Shown here: in pieces, positions 48,601 through 55,256 of the stretch
Numbering within the stretch: position 1 is the first letter of the stretch
Layout: every line of letters starts with the position of its first letter
Source of the DNA: Persicimonas caeni
GTDB taxonomy: Bacteria; Myxococcota_A; Bradymonadia; Bradymonadales; Bradymonadaceae
DNA: 64,000 bases
Direction of reading: 5' to 3'
Assembly: GCF_006517175.1 (NCBI RefSeq)
Contig: NZ_CP041186.1
Coordinates: 930,001 to 994,000, forward strand
The notes under the pieces: generated by a model
The model's database searches: none
Seen by the model: the letters and a program-made list of their open reading frames with translations, nothing else
What the model was told of the DNA's origin: nothing
Program-made: the position numbers and the translations under genes

Positions 48601-49133
48601 GCGGATGGACCAAGACCGGTCGCTGCGGCATGGGCGCCTACGCCTGCGACGCCGACGGCTTCCCCTACTGCGAGCAAGTTCGCAGCCGGATGCCCGAGAT
48701 CTGCAACAACGTCGACGACGATTGCGATGGCTCCATCGACGACCTTTCCGAGAACCTGGACGAGTGGGACGAGCCTCAGTACAGCATCGCCGGCGAAGAG
48801 TACGACGGCTGGTACTGCAGCTACCGCGACACCTGCACCTGCCCTCCGGGTCACACCGACTCGGTCGGCGGCACCAAAGCCGACGGCGCAGACGAGTTCA
48901 CCAAGATGATGGAGCACCAACAGCAGTACGGCGAGTGCCAGTGTGGTGAGGGCATGGTCTCGGGAGAGAACACCGCCTACGAGCCCACCCGCACCTGGGC
49001 GCCCAGCAAGCCCGAGGGCGAGCCTCAGGCCGCCTGCTCGGCGGCCGGTGACAACGCCCCCACCGGCTTGGGTGCAGCGATCGCCGCCCTGCTCTTCGGC
49101 TTGGTTGGCTGGCGACGACGCCGCGACGGCTAA
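45609..49133 (+). CDS. Secreted VWA-domain protein with C-terminal sorting tail, copy 2
   Basis: 1174 residues, collinear with copy 1. The signal peptide ends near SAHA. The N-terminal VWA-like half (DVTILLGADIFSGG where a MIDAS would be) is followed by a full VWA domain at about 480-715 (FVVDRSGSMSGN, FVTDGAPDQAF), then CNNVDDDCDGSIDD and the tail CSAAGDNAPTG, hydrophobic helix, WRRRRDG. Similarity is highest in the VWA and C-terminal parts. ATG 45609 (MGNQRFKQ) was chosen because the signal peptide starts there. It converges with radA, 6 nt apart. Confidence 0.85.
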   Translation: MGNQRFKQTLLGAVTLGTFLAFAPSAHADGEWKAPDVTILLGADIFSGGQTDKSGPMLNTTISNYWEDGACTYDQNGVPSSDCDRLRFGLTMFRGPNTSNNICPDPIAPLSPPQEDGGGQLTTGGPYHVAQLQSDAGDLYCDDFKQRTLGEAMLEYRDNRFNNELGTNWPDRPQLTLQLIKNLPQTNNATQDQVREALLAACELYQGNGGQHLSLPTWVMTSPLADADAELFGGMLAAAGGTGQCCYKPAFAGSCDPTDSSQTLDMCEHLLEQNSSGIVHTETRLRSDIDDAKYNCTATGKPAAPGAMKHDKFSDMKCNLQGSPCSGNHPGEPAYLWPVFSCIQLRPSNIPPDQLSVEYCGEIDGEPIDASHGDKDGDGCITLTPGNGIEFVDENKNLYYVSQGGSSLCQSIGSGDSTINVNCPNLNELCDLNDGSQCTLGQYQCINNRQVCERFPGNDSCDSAACGQEQVHDVGLVQPNVQFVVDRSGSMSGNRWTSAEQVTENLATWSYEGAGCEDDGTYCDKVRLGVHFWSSYPAYAYGAQEDMTGTMIDDAYDDNAPSGGTAFHVAAQQLRDEAALQDSTRPNAGIFVTDGAPDQAFTTREAVRLLCDLKTRSGSPVATYSVGYQDGNQQLNSLIAAAGGTGSCCFASDGTCDTEREASPCEMYRYEQDNGQRIVNELETWLQTYEPVWYAGWREIVDSHAARGHTKDSYRTGTVADDLDMALDFSMFAYANLVGNPDNIDCDSNAGNPNATGSNPGAFYRYMICEMEDTLSYVVRQRYDWGNDRAEEYDSSEYTALKRVQDDSAFLDNDYVCTGSKFADDENALYAELQAILSSMECTYPLSLLDGMDSAPQFTDATRVKLYVPSLGTVVDVPHTDDTDAQRDFKDELCNLGIANCASYQDDGWSFSNEGRTSVKLTPELCDLTKTDLVEQLTTQVCRMCDPDLVGTSCDYVACTPSSPPSNPTTGDTAYTADGEMCEFTEFPCADNPDDTCSGWTKTGRCGMGAYACDADGFPYCEQVRSRMPEICNNVDDDCDGSIDDLSENLDEWDEPQYSIAGEEYDGWYCSYRDTCTCPPGHTDSVGGTKADGADEFTKMMEHQQQYGECQCGEGMVSGENTAYEPTRTWAPSKPEGEPQAACSAAGDNAPTGLGAAIAALLFGLVGWRRRRDG

Positions 49134-49139
49134 CGCCGA

Positions 49140-50561
49140 TTAGCTCAAGACGTCTTTTCCGAACACGGCACGGATGACGTCGGCGAGCGTGCGAGCGAAG
49201 TCGAGCTTGAAGCCGGCAAAAGGCGTGTTGTCCGGCGTGGAAACCTCTTCGATCTCGGAGACGTTTCCACGCGGCAACACGCCTCGCTCGAAGCCCAACT
49301 TCTTTGCCTCTCCAAGGCGCGCCAGCGCCTGAGTCACCGCGCGGACCTCGCCGGTGAGCCCCACCTCTCCAAACGCCACCGTATTCGACGGCACACCTCG
49401 ATCGAGGTAGCTCGACAAGATCGCCACGGCGATCCCCAAGTCGGCCGCCGGCTCGGAGACCCGTGCGCCACCGGCGACGTTGACGAAGACGTCGTGGCCG
49501 GCGACTTTGAGCCCGGTGCGCTTTTCAATGATATTGAGCAGCAGCATCACGCGGTTCTGATCGACGCCGATGCTGGTGATGCGTGGCGGCCCGTAGTTGC
49601 TCGGGCTGACGAGCGCCTGGATCTCGACGAGCAGGGGTCTTGTCCCCTCCACAATCGGCACGACTGCGCTACCAGAAGCTTTCTCGGGGCGCTCGGCAAG
49701 GAACATGGCCGACGGGTTCAACACCTCGTGCAGGCCCGAGCCGCGCATCTCGAACACGCCGATCTCGTTGGTCGAGCCGTACCGGTTCTTGACCGCCCGC
49801 AGCACCCGGTAGTTCATGCCCGGCTGGCCCTCGAAGTACAGCACGGTGTCGACCATGTGCTCGAGTACCTTGGGCCCGGCGATGGCGCCCTCTTTGGTGA
49901 CGTGGCCGATGAGGACCGTGGGGATATTGAGTCCTTTGGCCAACTGCGTGAGCGCGCTGGTGACCTCACGAAGCTGCGCGACACTCCCCGGTGACGAGGT
50001 CAGACGCTCGGTCGACAAGGTCTGGATGGAGTCGACCACAAATAGATCGGGCTTCTTGTCGCGCAGGCGCTTCTCGGCGCGCTCGAGGATCGTCTCGCCG
50101 ACGACCCACACGTTGTCGGCGTCGATGGTGAGCCGCTCCGCACGCATCCTGAGTTGGGAGAGGCTCTCCTCACCCGAGACGTACAGAACGTCCAGCTCCC
50201 GCTCGGCGAAGTGGCCTGCGACCTGCAACGACAGCGTCGACTTGCCGATACCCGGATCGCCGCCCAACAAGACGACGCTTCCGGGCACGAAGCCCCCGCC
50301 GAGGACCCGGTCGAACTCCGAGATGCCGCTGTGGACGCGGTTTTCGTCGGTAAACTCCACCTCGCTCATACGCACCGGCTCGGCGCCGCCCTCGGCGCCG
50401 TAGCCCGCCTTGGCGCTGCCACCCGACGGCTTGTCGTTGTCCCCTCCACGGATCTCCTCGACGAGCGTGTTCCACTCGTCGCAGCCCTTGCACTTGCCGC
50501 CCCACTTGTGGTGTTCGTGACCGCAGCTCTGGCACACGTAGATCGTTCTTGGCTTTGCCAT
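49140..50561 (-). CDS. radA: DNA repair protein RadA (Sms)
   Basis: 473 residues. The N-terminal C4 zinc finger is CQSCGHEHHKWGGKCKGC. The RecA-like core has the Walker A motif GGDPGIGKST and the RadA signature as KNRYGSTNEIG (KNRFG in most members, so Phe to Tyr). A Lon-type C-terminal domain has TGEVRAV and EVGLTG. RadA helps branch migration in recombination repair. ATG 50561 has GGAGG 4 nt upstream. It lies downstream of the OmpA-family gene with a long hairpin in between. Confidence 0.96.
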   Translation of the reverse strand: MAKPRTIYVCQSCGHEHHKWGGKCKGCDEWNTLVEEIRGGDNDKPSGGSAKAGYGAEGGAEPVRMSEVEFTDENRVHSGISEFDRVLGGGFVPGSVVLLGGDPGIGKSTLSLQVAGHFAERELDVLYVSGEESLSQLRMRAERLTIDADNVWVVGETILERAEKRLRDKKPDLFVVDSIQTLSTERLTSSPGSVAQLREVTSALTQLAKGLNIPTVLIGHVTKEGAIAGPKVLEHMVDTVLYFEGQPGMNYRVLRAVKNRYGSTNEIGVFEMRGSGLHEVLNPSAMFLAERPEKASGSAVVPIVEGTRPLLVEIQALVSPSNYGPPRITSIGVDQNRVMLLLNIIEKRTGLKVAGHDVFVNVAGGARVSEPAADLGIAVAILSSYLDRGVPSNTVAFGEVGLTGEVRAVTQALARLGEAKKLGFERGVLPRGNVSEIEEVSTPDNTPFAGFKLDFARTLADVIRAVFGKDVLS

Positions 50562-50602
50562 CGTTCCTCCAAAAGACCACGGAAAGGGCCACAAGAAAAG
50601 CA

Positions 50603-50656
50603 AGTGGGCGAGCCACTCGCACTGAACACAGGTTCAGCACTTGTAGCTCGCCCACT
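50603..50656 (-). terminator. Long hairpin between the OmpA-family gene and radA
   Basis: AGTGGGCGAGC (50603-50613) pairs with GCTCGCCCACT (50646-50656), with an inner stem CTGAAC/GTTCAG. On the minus strand it starts 23 nt after the OmpA-family stop and is followed by TTGCTTTTC. Probably a terminator, though the T-run is broken. Confidence 0.6.
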
Positions 50657-50678
50657 CGAACGGCGTCAAGCGACCGAA

Positions 50679-52934
50679 TTATTTCTCGTCGCCCTTCTCT
50701 TCGAGTCCCTGGTCGACAATGCGGAACTCGACGCGTCGGTTCAACGAGCGGTTGCGGTCCGAAGCGTTGGGGACCAGCGGCTGGGACTCGCCGAAGCCTT
50801 TGGCCTCGATGCGCTCTTGGCTGATGCCCTGCTCGATGAGGTACTTGCGCACGCTATCGGCGCGACTCTGTGACAGCTCGAGGTTGTAGTCCTCGGCGCC
50901 CACGTCGTCGGTGTGGCCTTCGATGCGAAGCTGCTCGATACGCGGGGTCTCCAGAAGGACCGAGGCGACCTGGTTGAGCACATCGTAGGAGCGCGGCAGA
51001 ATCTTGGCCTTGCCCGTCTCGAAGAAGACCTTCTGCTTGATGCGGATACGGTCTTCCTGAACCTCGACGAGCTTCTCTTTGGGCTCGGGCTTGAGGGTGA
51101 TCTCGAGCTGGAGCTCTTTGTTGCTGGCGACCTCGGCGTCACGACCGCCGGTCAGAAAGCCCTCGGCGCTGGCAGCGACGGTATAGTCGCCGGCCGCGAC
51201 TTCTTTTTCGAACTTGCCGGTCACGCCGGTGGTCACTTCGACGGCGTCCGGTCCGGTCAGCTTGATGGTCGCGTTCGGAATCGGATTGCCCTCTTGGTCG
51301 ATGACCGTGCCGCCGACGGTGCCCTGCTTGGGAATCGGGTCGAGCGAGACAGCCAGCTCGACCTGGCCCTCCCCGTCGATCATCTGGCGCGCTTCCGTTG
51401 CGTGGTAGTCGGGATGGCTGACCTTGATCTGGACTTCTTTGCCCGGGTCGAAGCCGTACGAAAGGAAGGTTCCCTGCGGGCTGGTAGCCTGCGGGGTCTT
51501 CTTGCCCTCGACCATGTAGCGGATCACCGCGCCGCCGATGGGCTCGCCGGTCTTCTTGTCGGTGACGGTGCCGACGATGAAGCCCTGCGGGGGCATCTTC
51601 TCGACGACCTTTTCCTTTTCGACGACCTTCTCGACGTACTCGATCTTCGGCTCGGGATCGATCGCCCAACTCGCGCCGACGATCATTTGCCAGGGCGGCG
51701 TCACCGGAATGCCATTGACGTCGGCGCCGGTCAGCCCGATGTCGACGCCGGCGGTCAGACCGAGGTTCTCGATCGGCTCACCGCGCACGCCCAAGCTCAG
51801 CGTGTCGGGGAAGGCAGCGAAGCCCTCGTCGGTCAGACATGGCAGTGTGGCCGCCTCGGCGCACACCCCGGCGTCCGGGTTGACCGGCACGTCGAGGTTC
51901 CACGCCAAAAACGGCGAGACGTAAGGCAGCGCGTACTCGAAGCCGAGGCCGAACTGCAAGTAGTCGTAGGCGCTGATATTGTGCGCGAAGCGCTCGACGC
52001 GGGTCGGGCGCAGCCCGTCGGGCACGAGCGACGAGCTGTTGTCGAACAAGAATCCGAAGTTGAAGTGTGCCGTCAGCGGCACCTTCTTGCCGTTGGCCTC
52101 GGGCAAAAACTCGCCGAGCTCGGCGGTCGCGAGCATGCGCGGCCGGAAGCTCGTAGCGCTGGCGTCGAGTCCCGCCGAGGAAAACCCGGTCGGGAAAAAG
52201 ACGGTCATGTCGCCGGCGACGTGAAAGCCGGGCTGCGGCACATAGTGGCCGCGAACGCCCAGATGAACGTCACCCTGGGCGAGCATGGCCTGCGGTCGGC
52301 CGAACGTGTTGACGTTGTTGGTGGCCCGCACGCCGATATTGGCCGACAGGTATTCGAGAATGGTCGCCTGGAACAACAAGTTCCCGCCGACGAACTCGTT
52401 TTCGTCCTGGTAGCGAATGACGTCGGAGCCCTTGGTGAAGTTTCCAAGGAAGCCCACATGGTAGGTGTTGGGCTTGCCGGCGATCGCCGAGGTGATGTGC
52501 TGGAAGCCGCGCGCGCCCTCGATGTTGATGCCGGGAGCGGCAAAGCGGGTATCGTCTTCGGCCGAGGCGTCGCCGGCTTCGGCGTCGGCAGGCGCTTCGA
52601 CGGTCTCGGAGCCCTCTTCGTCGCTGGCAGCCTCCGGCTCGGTCGTCTCTTCAGCCGGCTGGGTTGCCTCGGCTTCGCTCTCGCCCGCGTCCTCGGCCTC
52701 GGGGGGCGCTTCGGGCTGCTCGGGCTCGGTCGGCTCCTCTTGGGCAGGAGCTTCGGGCTCGACCTCCTCGTCGGTCGGCTGCTCGGACTCCAAATCGTCG
52801 GCGGTAGGAAGCCCCTGCGCCGAAACGCCCGCAGGAGCGGCGGCCAGCGCAACGACCGCTGCAAACGCCAGGGCCTTTAGCCGCGCCGAGATGCCGGCGG
52901 TTCCATGCTTCCCTTCGAAGTCACGACCTTTCAT
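50679..52934 (-). CDS. OmpA-family outer membrane protein with carboxypeptidase-regulatory-like domains
   Basis: 751 residues. The signal peptide ends PAGVSAQG. A Glu/Pro/Ala-rich acidic tract spans about 30-115. A beta-rich region of about 300 residues follows, probably a barrel (FLGNFTKGSDVIRYQDENEF, LAWNLDVPV). A short EKVVEKEKVVEKM linker leads to two CarboxypepD-regulatory-like folds (GTVTDKKTGEPIGGAVIRY and GTVIDQEGNPIPNATIKL). The OmpA C-terminal peptidoglycan-binding domain (about 625-745) has IEGHTDDVGAEDYN, LSQSRADSVRKYL and NRRVEFRI. ATG 52934 has GGGAG 7 nt upstream. Probably anchors the outer membrane to peptidoglycan. Confidence 0.9.
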   Translation of the reverse strand: MKGRDFEGKHGTAGISARLKALAFAAVVALAAAPAGVSAQGLPTADDLESEQPTDEEVEPEAPAQEEPTEPEQPEAPPEAEDAGESEAEATQPAEETTEPEAASDEEGSETVEAPADAEAGDASAEDDTRFAAPGINIEGARGFQHITSAIAGKPNTYHVGFLGNFTKGSDVIRYQDENEFVGGNLLFQATILEYLSANIGVRATNNVNTFGRPQAMLAQGDVHLGVRGHYVPQPGFHVAGDMTVFFPTGFSSAGLDASATSFRPRMLATAELGEFLPEANGKKVPLTAHFNFGFLFDNSSSLVPDGLRPTRVERFAHNISAYDYLQFGLGFEYALPYVSPFLAWNLDVPVNPDAGVCAEAATLPCLTDEGFAAFPDTLSLGVRGEPIENLGLTAGVDIGLTGADVNGIPVTPPWQMIVGASWAIDPEPKIEYVEKVVEKEKVVEKMPPQGFIVGTVTDKKTGEPIGGAVIRYMVEGKKTPQATSPQGTFLSYGFDPGKEVQIKVSHPDYHATEARQMIDGEGQVELAVSLDPIPKQGTVGGTVIDQEGNPIPNATIKLTGPDAVEVTTGVTGKFEKEVAAGDYTVAASAEGFLTGGRDAEVASNKELQLEITLKPEPKEKLVEVQEDRIRIKQKVFFETGKAKILPRSYDVLNQVASVLLETPRIEQLRIEGHTDDVGAEDYNLELSQSRADSVRKYLIEQGISQERIEAKGFGESQPLVPNASDRNRSLNRRVEFRIVDQGLEEKGDEK

Positions 52935-53160
52935 CCACATACTCCCTTCGCCGCTGTGCCCGGATCTAACAGGTTCGAGCGGCCAGCAAGACTCGTCTTA
53001 CGCAAAGATCTAACGTCCCTCAGTGCTAACTGGAGTTGGCACGCAGGTCAAGAAACCGGCGCGCCCATTAAAACGGGATCGTCGTCGCATCGCCAGCGCA
53101 GGCTCATTTCTCCAAAACGCGCCTAAGATTAGGACGCGCGAGCAAATTAGGAAAGCGGCA

Positions 53161-53547
53161 TCAAAGATCGTAGTAGGATCCGTAACCGAAACCGCCGGGC
53201 GTGCCGTTTTCCCAGGCGTTGTTCAGCGCCCATTGAGCGGCGCTGGGCCCCATCCCCACAAAGAGCGTGTAGAACATGACCGGCGAGCGCATCACCGGCG
53301 GCACGCCCCAGGCGCGTTGGACCTGCACGAGGGCTTCACACAAACGCCACCAATACCACAGCCCCCACACCCCGCAGGTGAGCACGGTCAACAACAGCTC
53401 GCGGCGCCCGTCGAACTCCTCGAGGCCCAGCCCGCGGTTGATGTCGCGTGGCAGCGCGAAGAACACGAACCACACCGCGTAGAGACAACAGGTGAGGACC
53501 GAGAGCCACAGCATTTGGATCGGATGTCGGGTTTCGCCACGTTGCAT
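53161..53547 (-). CDS. Small membrane protein, DUF4234-like
   Basis: 128 residues with three or four hydrophobic helices. SVLTCCLYAVWFVFFALPRDIN and TVLTCGVWGLWYWWRLCEAL follow the repeated (L/I)TCGxxxxxW pattern of DUF4234 proteins. The function of that family is unknown. ATG 53547 has AGGAG about 8 nt upstream. It is alone, 230 bp from the OmpA-family start and divergent from the small lipoprotein gene. Confidence 0.7.
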   Translation of the reverse strand: MQRGETRHPIQMLWLSVLTCCLYAVWFVFFALPRDINRGLGLEEFDGRRELLLTVLTCGVWGLWYWWRLCEALVQVQRAWGVPPVMRSPVMFYTLFVGMGPSAAQWALNNAWENGTPGGFGYGSYYDL

Positions 53548-53705
53548 GGTCGTGCTCCTGAGTTATCGGAAGCCCTCGCCAAGTAGTTTTACCGAAAGCT
53601 CGTGCATTGCAACACCGCCATGGAACATCGGCCGGATGCGCTTGTCTGTAAGTGTGAACTTATTCAACAGCGAGCCCATACAATAACGAGAAAGGAGATG
53701 TCCCG

Positions 53706-54134
53706 ATGCGAATGGTCCCAATGCTGATGTGTTGCGGCTTGATCTGCGCCGCAAGTGCCTGCGGCTACCTCGACGATGATATCACCATGTCGGACGAAGA
53801 GTTCGAGGCCAGCTTTGGCAGGATAGCGGGGGGACAATCGCTCGGCGGTTACGGCCGAGGCTACACTCGCGGATGCGGCATTGGCATCGGAACCGCCAGG
53901 GTGCTTGGAGGCCACGGAACGCTCGGCCAGCCTCACGTTCACCGCCGCCCCGACTCCGTGGTGCTCGAGATGGGTCCCACCCACATTACCGCCTCCGTCG
54001 CCCAAAGTGCAGCCGGCAGCGCGCGACTGGCGGTGCTCGACCACGAGCAGGACAGCTCCCCCATCTATTCAGCCGGCGAGCTCGACACGTGGGGCGACTA
54101 CCTCGAGGCCGAGCTGCACCGCGCGAGGCGCTGA
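53706..54134 (+). CDS. Small lipoprotein of unknown function
   Basis: 142 residues. A signal peptide with lipobox AASAC (lipid Cys about residue 19) is followed by a Gly-rich stretch (GGQSLGGYGRGYTRGCGIGIG) and a beta-rich half. ATG 53706 has GGAG 8 nt upstream. No family is recognised. It is the only gene between DUF4234 and lgt; the 160-bp gap to lgt holds no clear signal. Confidence 0.7.
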   Translation: MRMVPMLMCCGLICAASACGYLDDDITMSDEEFEASFGRIAGGQSLGGYGRGYTRGCGIGIGTARVLGGHGTLGQPHVHRRPDSVVLEMGPTHITASVAQSAAGSARLAVLDHEQDSSPIYSAGELDTWGDYLEAELHRARR

Positions 54135-54298
54135 AGGTAATTCGAAGAAAGAGCAAATAAACGAGCGGCCTCGTCCGTTAGTAGGCTCGACCCAATGTTG
54201 AGGTAATAGCGCAACTGCGGTAGGTGTGCCGCATGGCGTTATGCCCGATTTGCTCGGGTTCGCCTCACTCTGGATGAGAATTACGCTCGGAGCTGATT

Positions 54299-55234
54299 AT
54301 GAACATGCTTGCCGCCCTGCCCTATTGGCAATTTGGGCCGTGGACGCTAGTCGAAAGCCTGCCCATCATCGATAAACCCCTGCAGGTTCACTCCTTCGGC
54401 ATGCTGGTGGCCATCGGTCTGATCGCCTGTTTGACGGCGGCCAGTTGGCGCGGCGAGAAGAAACTCGGCGTCAGCGGTGAATCGGTCCAAAACTTCGGCA
54501 TCTTCCTGATCATCTTCGGGTGGATCTTCTCGCACATGTTCAACGTGGTGTTCTACGAGCCCGAGAAGCTCGCCGAGAACCCGTGGATCCTGTTCGAGGT
54601 ATGGGGCTCGATTTCGAGCTACGGCGGTCTTCTGGGCGGCATCATCGCCGTATTTATCTGGAAGGCGACCCACAAGGACATGGACCTGCTCATGTGGGCC
54701 GACCACGCTGCTTGGTCCATTCCGATCGCCTGGTTCTTCGGGCGCATGGGCTGCGCGTCGGTTCACGACCACCCGGGCGCCATCGCACCGGAGAGTTGGC
54801 CGCTGGCGTTCCAGTTCCCCGACGGCACCATCCGCCACGACCTGGGCTTTTACGAGATGATCTGGTGGGCCGTCATCGTCGCCGCCGTCTTCTGGTTCGA
54901 CCGCAAGCCGCGGCCCAAAGGCTTCTTCTTGGGCCTCGTCTTCATGATGTACGCCCCGGTGCGCTTCATCCTCGACTTCATGCGCGTGTGGCCGCAGTCG
55001 GCCCGCGGCGACATCGACGTCAACCCGGTGGTGGGCTTTTTCCTCGACCTGTTGCACGTCCAGCCGGAGGTCTACACCTACGGCGGCGACGCGCGTTACC
55101 TGGGTCTGACCCCCGCCCAATACGTCTCCATCGGCATCTTTACGGCAGGCTTGGTGATCTTCTTGAAGGTCAAAGACAACCCTCCGATGGAGTGGAAGCA
55201 GTTCAAGCGCAAGCCACGTGACGAACAGAAGTAA
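54299..55234 (+). CDS. lgt: Prolipoprotein diacylglyceryl transferase
   Basis: 311 residues with about seven membrane helices. The Lgt fold is supported by QVHSFGMLVAIGL near the N-terminus, SSYGGLLGGIIAVFIW with the conserved Y-GG, and GRMGCASVHDHPGA in place of the common GRxGNFxNxE signature. This variant occurs in deltaproteobacteria. Lgt transfers diacylglycerol to the lipobox Cys, which matters in a window with so many lipoproteins. GGAG lies 6 nt before ATG. The copper ATPase follows 22 nt later in the same direction. Confidence 0.9.
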   Translation: MNMLAALPYWQFGPWTLVESLPIIDKPLQVHSFGMLVAIGLIACLTAASWRGEKKLGVSGESVQNFGIFLIIFGWIFSHMFNVVFYEPEKLAENPWILFEVWGSISSYGGLLGGIIAVFIWKATHKDMDLLMWADHAAWSIPIAWFFGRMGCASVHDHPGAIAPESWPLAFQFPDGTIRHDLGFYEMIWWAVIVAAVFWFDRKPRPKGFFLGLVFMMYAPVRFILDFMRVWPQSARGDIDVNPVVGFFLDLLHVQPEVYTYGGDARYLGLTPAQYVSIGIFTAGLVIFLKVKDNPPMEWKQFKRKPRDEQK

Positions 55235-55256
55235 CCAAGCGCGCAACGGTACCTTG

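Noticed and set aside
50913-52880. 655-codon plus-strand open frame
   Set aside because: It is antisense to the OmpA-family gene, and the product is Leu/Gly/Arg/Asp-rich without domains.
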